The position numbers and the translations under genes were made by a program. A stretch of DNA of 64,000 nt from Aquimarina atlantica. GTDB taxonomy: Bacteria > Bacteroidota > Bacteroidia > Flavobacteriales > Flavobacteriaceae. The stretch covers positions 186,001 through 250,000 of the forward strand of contig NZ_AQRA01000003.1 in assembly GCF_000626715.1 (NCBI RefSeq). The letters are read 5' to 3'. The notes beneath the pieces were generated by a model. The model was not told the DNA's origin. It worked only from the letters and a program-made list of their open reading frames with translations, and made no database searches. This document shows positions 15,001-20,378 of this stretch, one piece after another; the first letter of the stretch is position 1; every line of letters starts with the position of its first letter.

Positions 15001-18000
15001 CGGTAGTTGATTTATTTTCTGCTCAGGTTTCCCGTTCTCCATCAGCAGTAGCTTTATCCTATGAAGGTTTAGAATTAACTTACCAGGAGTTGGATGACCG
15101 ATCAAACCAATTGGCTCATTATTTACAAGAAAAAGGAGTTGAGAATGATGAGCTGGTAGGTATTTGTATCACTCGTTCTTTTGAGATGGTTATAGGTATT
15201 TTGGGGATTTTAAAATCCGGTGGGGCTTATGTTCCTATTAAACCTGATTTTCCACTTTCGCGTATTTCCCATATTGTAGAGGATACAAATTGCGATTTGA
15301 TTTTAACCGATAGCTTGAGTTTATCATCTTTGGACCTGTTGGATGTTACCAAAATTATATTAGATGAAGATACCCCAGAGTATTCAGGATATCCTACTGC
15401 TTCTCCAGATATTACCATCGTTCCTGATGCTTTAAGTTATGTGATTTACACATCCGGTAGTACAGGAGTTCCCAAAGGAGCTATGATCGAGCATCGTGGG
15501 TTGTTAAACCACCTGTTGCTTATGATAGATGAGTTAGAGATGGATTCTACCAGTGTTGTTGCTTTTACAGCACCTTTTACCTTCGATATTTCAGTATGGC
15601 AACTATTGAGTGCTTTATTATGTGGCGGTCGTGTTGCTATTTATAATGAAGATATAATTTTAGACCCACAGTTTTTAGAGAAGTCTTTATCAGAAGATGA
15701 AGTGTCGATACTTCAATTAGTTCCTTCGTATGTTTCAGAATTATTAGATGTCGAAACGCCTAAAGGCCTGGATAAATTGAACTATTTTTTAGTTACTGGT
15801 GAGGCTGTTTCGCGAGGAGTATTATCAAAATGGTTTTCTCAGTACCCTGCCATTCCCGTTGTTAATGCCTATGGACCTGCCGAGGCAGCAGATGATGTTA
15901 CTTTGCATAAGATGTATGAAGTACCAGATGGTTCGATGATTCCTATCGGTAAGCCCGTAGCCAATATGCAGATTCATATTCTGGATGCTGTTCTAAATCG
16001 GTGCCCTATAGGAGTGATAGGAGAGATTTGTGTTAGTGGAGTAGGAGTTGGACGAGGATACATCAATGATGCAATGAAGACTGCGAGTAGTTTTATTTCA
16101 GATCCATTTGTAGAAAGAGGTCGTATGTACCGCACAGGAGATCTGGGCCGTTGGTTAGCAGATGGTACCATTGAGTTCGTTGGTCGTGCAGATGATCAGG
16201 TAAAAATCAGAGGGTATCGTATAGAGTTAGGAGAAATAGAAAATGTATTATCAGGTATAGAAGGTATTACTCAGTGTTGCGTTTTAGTTCCCGATGATCA
16301 TAACGGGAATAAACGTTTGGTTGGTTATGTTGTTTGTTTAGGAGCTTTTGATAAAGTTTTGATTCAGGATTTTTTATCATCACAGTTACCATCGTATATG
16401 GTTCCCCAATTATGGGTTGAATTAGAAGAGATGCCATTGACAGGTAATGGTAAAATAGATAAAAAGTCGTTACCATTGTTAGATTCTTCAGTTTTGTCTG
16501 GCGAATCTTATGTGGCCCCAAGAACAGATATAGAAGAACAATTGGCATTGATCTGGCAGGACTTACTTGGTGTTGATAAAGTTGGGGTGTACGATAACTT
16601 CTTTGAGCTAGGAGGGCACTCATTATTGGCTACCCGATTGGTGTCTAGACTTCGAAAGGAGATGAGTATTGAAGTTTCCATCAGAGATGTATTTGTACAT
16701 AGTAGATTAGAAGATTTGGGAACTCATTTATTATCCCACCGTTCTGGAGTTATATTACCAGCCGTAGAGGTTCAACAACGTCCGGATCGCATTCCTTTAT
16801 CGTTTAGCCAGGAACGTTTATGGTTTTTAGACCAGTTAGAAGGTAGTGCTGCTTATCATATTCCGATAGTTTTACGGGTAGAAGGTAGTTTGGATATTGA
16901 TATATTAGAGACTTGCTTTAGAACTATTGTATCTCGTCATGAAGTGTTGCGAACGATGATCCTTTCTGAAGATGGTATAGGTTATCAAGAGGTGATTGAG
17001 TCAAATAATTGGAAATTAGATAAGGTTAAAGATCAATCAGACACTTCTCTGGAAACTTCTTTAATGTCTTATTTGAATATTCCTTTTGATTTAGCGAGAG
17101 ATTATAAGTTTAGAGCTTGTCTATATGAATTAGATCCTGATCGTTATGTTTTGGCTGGAGTTTTTCATCATATTGCCAGCGATGCGTGGTCAGAGGATCT
17201 ATTAGTAAAGGAATTTACAGAGTTATACGAGGCATATCAGGAGAATCGTGAGGTAGCCTTGCCAGAATTATCGTTACAATATGCAGATTATGCGATTTGG
17301 CAACGTAACTATGTAGAAGGCGAAATATTAGAGCGTCAGTTATCATATTGGGAGACTAAGTTACAGGGAGTTGCTCCTTTAGCGTTGCCAACAGATTATG
17401 TTCGCCCATCAGTTCAGGATTATAAAGGTTCATGTATTACCTTGAATTTGAATCCGGATTTAAGTTCAGCAATTAAAGTAGTATGCCAACAAGAAGGAGT
17501 TACCTTATTTATGATGTTGTTATCTGCTTTTAAAGTTTTATTGTACAAGTATAGTGGCCAGGCTGATATCTGTGTGGGAACTTCGATAGCCAACAGAACC
17601 CAGTCGGAGTTAGAAGACATGATTGGATTTTTTGTTAATACGTTGGCACTGCGAAGTAATTTAGGAGATAATCCTGATTTCAAAGAATTTTTATCACAAG
17701 TAAAAGATACGACTTTACATGCTTATGATCATCAATTAACTCCATTCGAGAAAGTAGTAGATCGAGTTGTTGATAAAAGAGATATGAGTATCAATCCATT
17801 GTTTCAGGTAATGTTTGATATGCAAAATACTGCTAATGAAACTTTAACGTTAGAAGGGATAACACTATCTCCATATGAGCATGAAGCAAGTACATCGCAA
17901 TTCGATTTGAATCTGGTTGCTGAGGAGAAGGAATCAGGTATTTTATTACGACTAGAATATTTTACTTCGTTGTTTAAAGAGTCTACAGTAAGGCGCCTAT

Positions 18001-20075
18001 TATCTCATTATGAAGAACTGTTAAAGAGTATTGTCAATAATATTTCTTCTCCTATAGATGCTTTATCGATGTTGCCAAAGCAAGAAGAAGAATTAATCTT
18101 AGGTCGAAGAGTTACACCATCAGGACTAAGTTTTAATCCAGGAGCGGTTGATCTGGGTAATGAATCTCCGATCAATGTTCGTTTTGAATCTATAGTAGCC
18201 ACTAATCCTGATGCTGTAGCCTTAGTACATAATGAAGAGGTTTGGAATTATAGCGACCTTAATTCGTATGCAAACCAGATTGCTCATAGTTTGTTGTCGT
18301 TGGATCTTTCGTCTTCTTCTATAGTTGGAGTGTATATGGATCGTAGTGTCGAATTTGTAGGTTGTTTACTTGGTATTTTCAAATCGGGTCATGTGTATAC
18401 TCCTTTGGATACGAACAATCCTCCATCCCGTATAGGGTCGATGTTATCGGATAATCCATTTTCTGTACTCATTACAACAAGTTCTTTATTATCAGAATTA
18501 GGAGATTTGAAAGATATCATAGTTTTGGTGATTGATGAATTGTCTGATGATTCTATAGAAGATAAGGTCGTTTATGATAGCAATATGATTGTAGGTAAAC
18601 CTACGGATAACCCTAAGAATAAGAATTCAATGGATAGCTGGGCGTATATTTTATATACATCCGGATCTACTGGAGCTCCCAAAGGTGCCATTACACGTCA
18701 CGATGGAGCGATGAATCATATTTTAGCAGAGTATGCTGTTATGGATTTACCGGATGGTTTCCGATTTTTACAGAGTGCAGGTATTGGTTCAGATATTTCA
18801 GTATGGCAGATTTTAGGTCCTTTACTCAAGGGAGGAGTAAGCGTAATTGTCGACAAGTATGAGTTATTAGAGTATGGCAAGTTGTTGGATACCTTGATTC
18901 GAAGAAGAGTTACTCTTATCGAGTTTGTACCAACCTATATGTGGGGATTATTGTCGTATATAAAAGAACAGGAAGAAGCGGTTATTTTGAAAGACCTATC
19001 AAGCATTATGCTTGTGGGAGAGTCTATTCCTGTTGCGATGGTTAATGAACTGAAACGTTTGTATCCCGAGGTAAGATTATGGAATGCTTATGGCCCTTGC
19101 GAGGCATCGGATGATGTTATCCAGTATGAGATCAGCGACTTTTTAGAGGAGACCCAGGTACGAGTTCCTATCGGTCGTGTTATTCCTAATATGAACACTG
19201 TTATTTTGGATAAATCGGGAGGGTTATGTCCTATAGGAATTATAGGAGAGATAGGTGTTAGTGGAGTAGGAGTAGGAGCAGGATATTTAGGATTACCAGA
19301 TCGTACTTCAGAGAGTTTTATAGAGAATCCGTTTGGTGATTTATTAGGTGATGTTTTGTATAAGACAGGAGACTTAGGTCGTTGGCTTGAAGATGGGAAC
19401 ATTGAATTTATAGGAAGGGAGGACCACCAGGTTAAGATTCGAGGACATCGTGTAGAGTTAGAGGATATAGCTTCAGCCTTACGTAAGGATGCTTATGTTG
19501 AGGATTGTCATGTTTTGGTTCACAGGACAGGAGGTCAGGATTTAGTGATTTGCTTTGTTGTATTGAGTTCTCAGGGATTATTATATGCTTCAGATTCTTC
19601 AATTACAGAAGTTTTCTATTTGTTATGCAAAGAAGAGTTACCGAGTTATATGCATCCTTCTCATTATCATATTGTAGATGAGTTTCCATCGAATTTGAGT
19701 GATAAAGTAGATGGCAAGGCTTTGTTAGATATTTTCTTATCAGATTTTGATGATGGAATTAGTCTTTCTCAACATGTTTATGAAGCTCCACGTAATGAAA
19801 TAGAGGAACACCTGGTTGAGATCTGGCAGGAATTGTTGCATATAGACAAAATCGGAGTTTATGATAATTTCTTTGAGTTAGGCGGTCATTCATTATTAGC
19901 GACACGATTGGTGTCTATGATCCGTAAGCAACTAAATATAGAAGTAGCAATAAAAGACATATTCGAATTTAATACCATAGATGAATTAGCATCACATATA
20001 GAATTTATTAACCTGGATCTGGATGAAGATCAAAATGAGGATACAGAACAATATAACGTAACCATAGAAATATAA
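1..20075 (+). CDS. Lipopeptide NRPS 1 (5'-truncated): FAAL-ACP plus six modules
   Basis: The reading frame is open from base 3 (YLRTGD precedes the first ATG at 21), so the true start lies upstream of the window. Residues below count from that ATG. Order: end of a fatty-acyl-AMP ligase (1-125, with GRLKEMMIINGVNHYPQDIE), ACP (Ser199), C1 (255-690), A1 (705-1245), PCP1, C2 (1350-1780), A2 (1795-2305), PCP2, C3 (2425-2865), A3 (2885-3365), PCP3, C4 (3465-3895), A4 (3910-4405), PCP4, dual C/E5 (4510-4965), A5 (4985-5490), PCP5, C6 (5589-6022), A6 (6035-6575), PCP6 (6589-6657), then an acidic tail. Hand-read pocket codes: A1 DIWEMVADD (unassigned), A2 DFWNIGMVH (Thr, exact), A3 DAWSLGNVV (Leu-like, one difference), A4 DVWHLSLID (Ser, exact), A5 DIWQLTADD (unassigned), A6 as A1. 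C/E5 carries HHLLSDRDSGD and HHTVIDH, the dual epimerisation/condensation signature, so residue 4 should be D-Ser. The FAAL-ACP start implies an N-terminal fatty acyl group. The tail (LDLDEDQNEDTEQ) probably docks onto the next protein. The family and domain order are clear; substrates are predictions. Confidence 0.96.
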   Translation, partial: YLRTGDMGFMNNNELYVSGRLKEMMIINGVNHYPQDIEKTVQESHTDLQVNAGAAFSIAIGSENKLVIAQEIKRTSLRSYDFDSIRKTITKSILETHDLSVFAIVLLTPGGVSKTTSGKIQRLVIKKAYESNALEKVKETWIVSGSKRGIKKDKSNSIVSENLEDKKTLDPKIINRIMMILGEETEFPLYQIQPNTSFFELGISSIQSIRIAGKISEYFEIDVPSSLLLEYPSIEECADFLSTELENAKNKNQAKDTIVKIKDELIKIPLTYAQESLWLIDQTYGSVDYHLHRAINLSDFPDISCIEEALQILVVRHEAFRSVVKIDENGALYQEVLEDFSFRVTHQILEKHQNLEQEIEANTNIPFDLSSDLKIRVTLFETEKKEYVLLFVLHHIAADGLSEPIFFSEFVSCYTNLLKGQHPNLEKSTVRYIDYAAWQRNPHQEKVLEEKLDYWITQLQGIVQINVPYDFSVVGQHDKKGEKISLVLGKELKNNLLQFSKSEGVTLYMTMLAAFKVLLYKYSGQSDICIGTPIANRTQTEVFNLVGMFVNTLALRSDLGGNPDFREFLLEVKNTTLSAYSHQSVPFEKIVERLSPNRELGKNPLFQIMFDFQDHFDLDGFQLGEITLSEHLIKHTISQFDFTLEVRDIPEALNLSIEYSTSLFKESTVRRLLSHYEELLKSIVNNVSSPIDSLSMLPKQEEELILGRRVTPAGLSFNPGAVDLGNESPINVRFESIVATDPGAVALIHNEKIWSYSDLNSYSNQIAHSLLSLDLSPSSIVGVYMDRSVEFVGCLLGIFKSGHVYTPLDTNNPPSRIGSMLSDNPFSVLITTSSLLSELGDLKDIIVLVIDELPDDSIEDKVVYDSNMIAGKPKDNPENRNLMDSWAYILYTSGSTGAPKGAITRHDGAMNHILAEYAVMDLADGFRFLQSAGIGSDISVWQILGPLLKGGVSVIVDKYELLEYGKLLDTLIRRRVTLIEFVPTYMWGLLSYIKEQEEAVILKDLSSIMLVGESIPVAMVNELKRLYPEVRLWNAYGPCEASDDVIQYEIKDFLEETQVRVPIGRVIPNMNTVILDKSGGLCPIGVIGEIGVSGVGVGAGYLGLPDRTSESFIENPFKDLLGDVLYKTGDLGRWLEDGNIEFIGREDHQVKIRGHRVELEDIASALRKDAYVEDCHVLVHRTGGQDLVICFVVLSSQGLLYASDSSITEVFHLLCKDELPSYMHPSHYHIVDEFPSNLSDKVDGKALLDIFLSDFDDGVSLSQHVYEAPRNEIEEHLVDIWQELLHIDKIGVYDNFFELGGHSLLATQLVSMIRKQLNIEVAIKDIFIHARLSDLAVHISEQTSGVLLPAITPQERSEHIPLSYSQERLWFLDELEGSIAYHMPVVLSLEGALDIDVLEQSFRGIISRHEVLRTMINSEEGVGYQEVISADNWRLEKGIIEDKKYIDETIAAFIKIPFNLSKDYKFRACVYDLGTDGYLLAGVLHHIASDGWSEGVFVNEFKELYSAFYKGNTPILPELPLQYSDYAIWQRNHIKGEVLENELSYWDQKLQGVTPLSLPTDYARPSVQSTEGATIDFQLNEELGNALETLCQQEGVTLFMMLLSAFKVLLHKYSNQEDICVGSPIANRTQSELEGIIGFFVNTLALRTDVSGNPNFKELLHKVKETTLEGYDHQLAPFEKVVDRVVDTRDMSITPLFQVLFVLQNTPEIHGEMLEMQDVSITNYEFGNTTSKFDLTLNVLENQKGILLTMEYCTALFDRTTVEQMLIHYKELLITITKNIEAPIHKLSIITEQERDTLLYTFNNGICEYPKNKTIVDLFTNQAEKTPDAIAVVYEGQKLTYKDLDERSNQLSHYLIQKGVQPEELIGICMDRSLDMITGIFGILKAGGAYVPIDPDYPQNRIDYMIKDSGVNLVVSNSDITPVFEETKGLSIVSLDKEWGVISNNSTHPTNRQLNPNGLAYVIYTSGSTGKPKGVLITNTNVVRLFENESPLYDFNSDDVWTLFHSFCFDFSVWEMYGALFYGGRLVIVPKTVTKDAIAFKKLLIEEGVTVLNQTPGAFYVLQEEILQENQQTSLRYVIFGGEALNPSYLSGWKHTYPNCKLINMYGITETTVHVTYKEIEEVDTLSSTSTIGAAIPTLSCHILDEHLNLVPIGVVGELCIGGAGVARGYLNREELTSERFIPDPFSTEKEARLYKSGDLGRWLPDGTIEYIGRKDAQVKIRGYRMELGEIENVLSVLESVKQCCVLAKEDSAGNKRLVAYVIIEGDFDKLGVQTELGEKLPDYMIPKLWVVLDQMPLTSNGKIDKKSLPEPDANQLSTNEYVAPETTTEKQLATIWKELLGLEKVGIHDNFFEVGGDSIISIRLISKINESFSRQTQLQDLFKHNTIKSFSDAVLLSDQQNDTFELLYKTVEAEITELSHTVQSEIELSDQIEDVYPMSDVQQGMILESLLDPSLAVFHDQMAFPIKDTSFNIDVFQKAITLLIEKHAIFRTGFNFLDYDQPIQIIYKTAPAKVLFEDLSLLDQQAQEKAIENYLESERNIPFEIKAGPLYRFKVLTIDDSNLLFIYQFHHAIMDGWSVASFITELYRTYFELKKDIHYTPAVIGDGQREYVIRELVAKKDADAISFWKEKLSEYKYLDVFSDTKQPTQYYHKHYSVSYLKDLRTLCKKYKVSLKSLFFGAYVYALKMLTHEEELTVGLVGNNRPQIKDGDKTLGCFLNTLPVRYTSQSEHSWLSYFESITTILEEINLYGHLTFFEMKRHLGLQKEDLVFDTLFNFIDFHVYNEIFEKDASPDSLIRDEGDKKGLKVRSFERTNSSLNLTVNLTGGRGVEFSYELHNDFKSGITLEHFHTFIDNILTCFCNKPEEPIDNKTLLSYSEQQKLLQDFNDTQIAYPKDKSVVDLFRKQVAKTPNGIAVVSEKSTLTYKELDDRSNQLANYILSNYTIEKENLIGVMLDRSDQLIISILAILKTGCAYVPIDINYPEERKEYIKKDSECVLIVDEVVLNSFKEDQDKYSENFSTVTIEPGYLAYVIYTSGSTGRPKGVMIEHQNLVHLCFWHKDAYNVTQESKSTLFSSIGFDASVWEIYPYLLFGASLYPISEELRYDLDQLPNFLKDHRITHSYIPTSLCQSFIDQEISLPYTTVLTGGDTLHISKPTDIVLYNNYGPTEGTVVATYHKVTNGHDDQKIPIGVPISNTEVYILNSELDLLPIGVIGELCISGSGLARGYLNREDLTEEKFVAHPFKPGERLYKTGDLARWLADGTIEFIGRKDTQVKIRGYRIELGEIESVLSDLSIVQSCCVLARDDGNGSKRLVGYVVVEGTLEKDELEQELHLRLPDYMVPQLWIELEEMPLTSNGKIDRNGLPSLDVSQLSLQEYVAPRTEIETQLSVIWQDLLGVDKIGVYDNFFELGGHSLLATRLVAMIRKELSVEVAIRDIFSHSTISDLGHHLSDASENTVLPSIIPQDKPEHIPLSFSQERLWFIDKLEGSIAYHIPAVLHLEGDLDIAILEASLRSIVSRHEVLRTVFYAEDGVGYQKVIGSDDWVLHRELVTDTTSIDDKIAAFVEDSFDLSRDYMFRACLYDFGSNHYILAGVFHHIASDGWSESILINELVELYSSIQEKRSSKLPSLSLQYTDYSIWQRKYIEGDILEGQLSYWEDRLKGATPLSLPTDYARPSIQSYEGNSVSLTLDADLNRMLSELCSEEGATLYMVLLSAFKVLLSRYSGQEDICVGTPVANRTQSELEDMIGFFINTLALRSDLEGNPSFKEVLERVKETTLDAYDHQLAPFEKVVDKVIATRDMSMSPLFQVMFVLQNTPKVKDLEFSKTRVSTYEYEETTSQFDLTLTAVEESGGISLNMTYCTALFNKDTVTRMLVHYKELLSSLVKDITLPIQALSMVTNQEREELLYKFNDTVVAYPEDKSIIDLFKQQVKKTPDAIAVIFEKDKLSFKELDERSNQLAHYLISQGIRSEELVGICLDRSLEMIIGILGILKSGAAYVPIDPEYPSERIDYILEDATIKILLSSIDRKTLFEKTHTLEVISLDEDWGAISNESTGDVDKQFNPKCLAYVIYTSGSTGKPKGVMNEHRGVVNRLLWTQSHYNLDPKDAILQKTSFCFDVSVWELFWPIISGAKLVFAKPEGHKDARYLRTLIESHNITTIHFVPSMLRAFLSEINMGDCSCLKRVLCSGEALLVDQALLFRKKFSNVRLDNLYGPTEAAIDVSSWEVPAEGDLSRIPIGKPVANTNLYILDKEDQVLPIGVVGELCIGGIQVARGYLNREELTKEKFVADPFIVEGRMYKTGDLARWLADGTIEYIGRKDDQVKIRGYRIELGEIENVLSTIENIHSCCVLAREDGSGNKRLVGYVVGNLDKEKVQKELYSRLPEYMVPQLWVELEEMPLTSNGKLNKKILPDPDTSLLSSQEYVAPRNNIEKQLVEIWQELLGIDKVGVYDNFFELGGHSLLIVQLISRLHDQNLQIEVKDIFANPTIEALALRLGTVTSHYEVPANGITVGCKKITPDMVPLLDFSQKELDMVVDHIEGGVANIQDMYPLSPLQEGMYFHHLLSDRDSGDPYVLLTGISFDHPDKRSEFIEAFRYVVTRHDVLRTCIVNEGLPNAVQVVLRDVKLKVSELSFSSSQNVKEELELMMASGKHWIDLSKAPLLSLETADDPTTDSYYLMMKYHHTVIDHVGLEKIVGEIQVCLSGDKSSLSTPVLYRDFIGHVLYQQSTNDSEVYFRSRFEGITEPTFPFGLSDTLGDGSGIEESRYVLPRDLSNQLRSLSRSLGMTPAVLFHAAWGLVIGRCSSKDYAIFGSLFSGRLQGSLEAGQSLGLFINTLPVILNLSDNVRDYVAEVKSELESLLPYEQTPLSRIQNWSGVSNDTPLFSALLNYRHSSPASDNPDTDLGMRVLGEKERTNYPFELSVDDLGEDFSLTAFVDGDITPLRVIKYMEMALQELIKGLASKDVIEVNSLSILPKEELQLLNGFNTTEVSYPLDQTVVDLFSAQVSRSPSAVALSYEGLELTYQELDDRSNQLAHYLQEKGVENDELVGICITRSFEMVIGILGILKSGGAYVPIKPDFPLSRISHIVEDTNCDLILTDSLSLSSLDLLDVTKIILDEDTPEYSGYPTASPDITIVPDALSYVIYTSGSTGVPKGAMIEHRGLLNHLLLMIDELEMDSTSVVAFTAPFTFDISVWQLLSALLCGGRVAIYNEDIILDPQFLEKSLSEDEVSILQLVPSYVSELLDVETPKGLDKLNYFLVTGEAVSRGVLSKWFSQYPAIPVVNAYGPAEAADDVTLHKMYEVPDGSMIPIGKPVANMQIHILDAVLNRCPIGVIGEICVSGVGVGRGYINDAMKTASSFISDPFVERGRMYRTGDLGRWLADGTIEFVGRADDQVKIRGYRIELGEIENVLSGIEGITQCCVLVPDDHNGNKRLVGYVVCLGAFDKVLIQDFLSSQLPSYMVPQLWVELEEMPLTGNGKIDKKSLPLLDSSVLSGESYVAPRTDIEEQLALIWQDLLGVDKVGVYDNFFELGGHSLLATRLVSRLRKEMSIEVSIRDVFVHSRLEDLGTHLLSHRSGVILPAVEVQQRPDRIPLSFSQERLWFLDQLEGSAAYHIPIVLRVEGSLDIDILETCFRTIVSRHEVLRTMILSEDGIGYQEVIESNNWKLDKVKDQSDTSLETSLMSYLNIPFDLARDYKFRACLYELDPDRYVLAGVFHHIASDAWSEDLLVKEFTELYEAYQENREVALPELSLQYADYAIWQRNYVEGEILERQLSYWETKLQGVAPLALPTDYVRPSVQDYKGSCITLNLNPDLSSAIKVVCQQEGVTLFMMLLSAFKVLLYKYSGQADICVGTSIANRTQSELEDMIGFFVNTLALRSNLGDNPDFKEFLSQVKDTTLHAYDHQLTPFEKVVDRVVDKRDMSINPLFQVMFDMQNTANETLTLEGITLSPYEHEASTSQFDLNLVAEEKESGILLRLEYFTSLFKESTVRRLLSHYEELLKSIVNNISSPIDALSMLPKQEEELILGRRVTPSGLSFNPGAVDLGNESPINVRFESIVATNPDAVALVHNEEVWNYSDLNSYANQIAHSLLSLDLSSSSIVGVYMDRSVEFVGCLLGIFKSGHVYTPLDTNNPPSRIGSMLSDNPFSVLITTSSLLSELGDLKDIIVLVIDELSDDSIEDKVVYDSNMIVGKPTDNPKNKNSMDSWAYILYTSGSTGAPKGAITRHDGAMNHILAEYAVMDLPDGFRFLQSAGIGSDISVWQILGPLLKGGVSVIVDKYELLEYGKLLDTLIRRRVTLIEFVPTYMWGLLSYIKEQEEAVILKDLSSIMLVGESIPVAMVNELKRLYPEVRLWNAYGPCEASDDVIQYEISDFLEETQVRVPIGRVIPNMNTVILDKSGGLCPIGIIGEIGVSGVGVGAGYLGLPDRTSESFIENPFGDLLGDVLYKTGDLGRWLEDGNIEFIGREDHQVKIRGHRVELEDIASALRKDAYVEDCHVLVHRTGGQDLVICFVVLSSQGLLYASDSSITEVFYLLCKEELPSYMHPSHYHIVDEFPSNLSDKVDGKALLDIFLSDFDDGISLSQHVYEAPRNEIEEHLVEIWQELLHIDKIGVYDNFFELGGHSLLATRLVSMIRKQLNIEVAIKDIFEFNTIDELASHIEFINLDLDEDQNEDTEQYNVTIEI
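1987..3978 (+). repeat. Module duplication, copy 1 (A1-PCP1)
   Basis: About 2 kb covering the end of C1, all of A1 and PCP1 is nearly identical to 17968-19959. The offset is 15981 bp at both ends, so the copies align without net indels. Differences are scattered single bases. The A domains have the same pocket code. Similarity stops inside the PCP, after the AIKDIF motif. This is a direct in-frame repeat inside one gene and could recombine to delete five modules. Confidence 0.9.
9575..10760 (+). repeat. Subdomain duplication, copy 1 (A3 C-terminal part-PCP3-C4 start)
   Basis: This 1.2-kb tract is nearly identical to 22886-24071 (constant offset 13311 bp). It begins just after the last specificity residues of A3, at the codons for GVPISNTEVYIL, runs through the A-domain C-terminal part and PCP3, and fades inside C4. 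Upstream, the A3 core (Leu-like code) and A7 core (Phe code) are clearly different. Confidence 0.88.
17968..19959 (+). repeat. Module duplication, copy 2 (A6-PCP6)
   Basis: Second copy of the tract at 1987-3978. It supplies A6 and PCP6, the last module of the first synthetase. After the repeat ends, the PCP continues into EFNTIDELASHIEF and the acidic docking tail instead of the inter-module linker found after copy 1. Confidence 0.9.
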
Positions 20076-20110
20076 TTCTACTTAGTCACCTTACCAGCAA
20101 CTTATCGGAA

Positions 20111-20205
20111 ATGCGTTAGGGATAGTAGTGTAAAGCCCGGAATCTGATGATAATCGGATGAGGACTTGTAACGTATAGCCCGACCCGAAGGGAAACGCCC
20201 AAAGA
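20111..20205 (+). ncRNA. Candidate structured RNA resembling the Flavo-1 motif
   Basis: Lies in the 303-bp gap between the two synthetase genes. GCGTT at 20113-20117 can pair with AACGC at 20194-20198. Inside are a hairpin ATCTGAT-gata-ATCGGAT (one G-U pair, about 20142-20159) and the small hairpin CCCgaaGGG, within the string AGCCCGACCCGAAGGGAAAC. The AGCCCGACC...CGCCC ending and the variable central hairpin resemble the Flavo-1 RNA family of Flavobacteria; that attribution is from memory. The pairing is seen directly, but strand and function are inferred. It could be an independent small RNA or part of the operon transcript. Confidence 0.5.
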
Positions 20206-20378
20206 TGACGAAGTAACAATGACTTTAGCTATAACTGAGCTATACTATTTAGTCAAGATCAATCAAAATAAAGATTTAACTACTCCATGAAATATAAAAC
20301 CGGAGTTAAACGATTAATGGCAAATTCTATCTGCTGGCCGGTAGATGGATCTGTCCTTTAAAGCAATATTATAAACAC
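20206..20378 (+). other. Structured leader upstream of the second NRPS gene
   Basis: No gene or TAnnTTTG promoter was seen. Three inverted repeats follow one another: TAGCT-n7-AGCTA near 20228-20244; TTTAAC...TCC with GGAGTTAAA near 20274-20310 (three-base bulge); and ATCTGC-TGGCCG-GTAGAT near 20328-20346. None is followed by a T run, so they do not look like terminators. They may act as cis elements in the NRPS transcript, for example for the NusG paralogue encoded at 44110. Confidence 0.4.
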
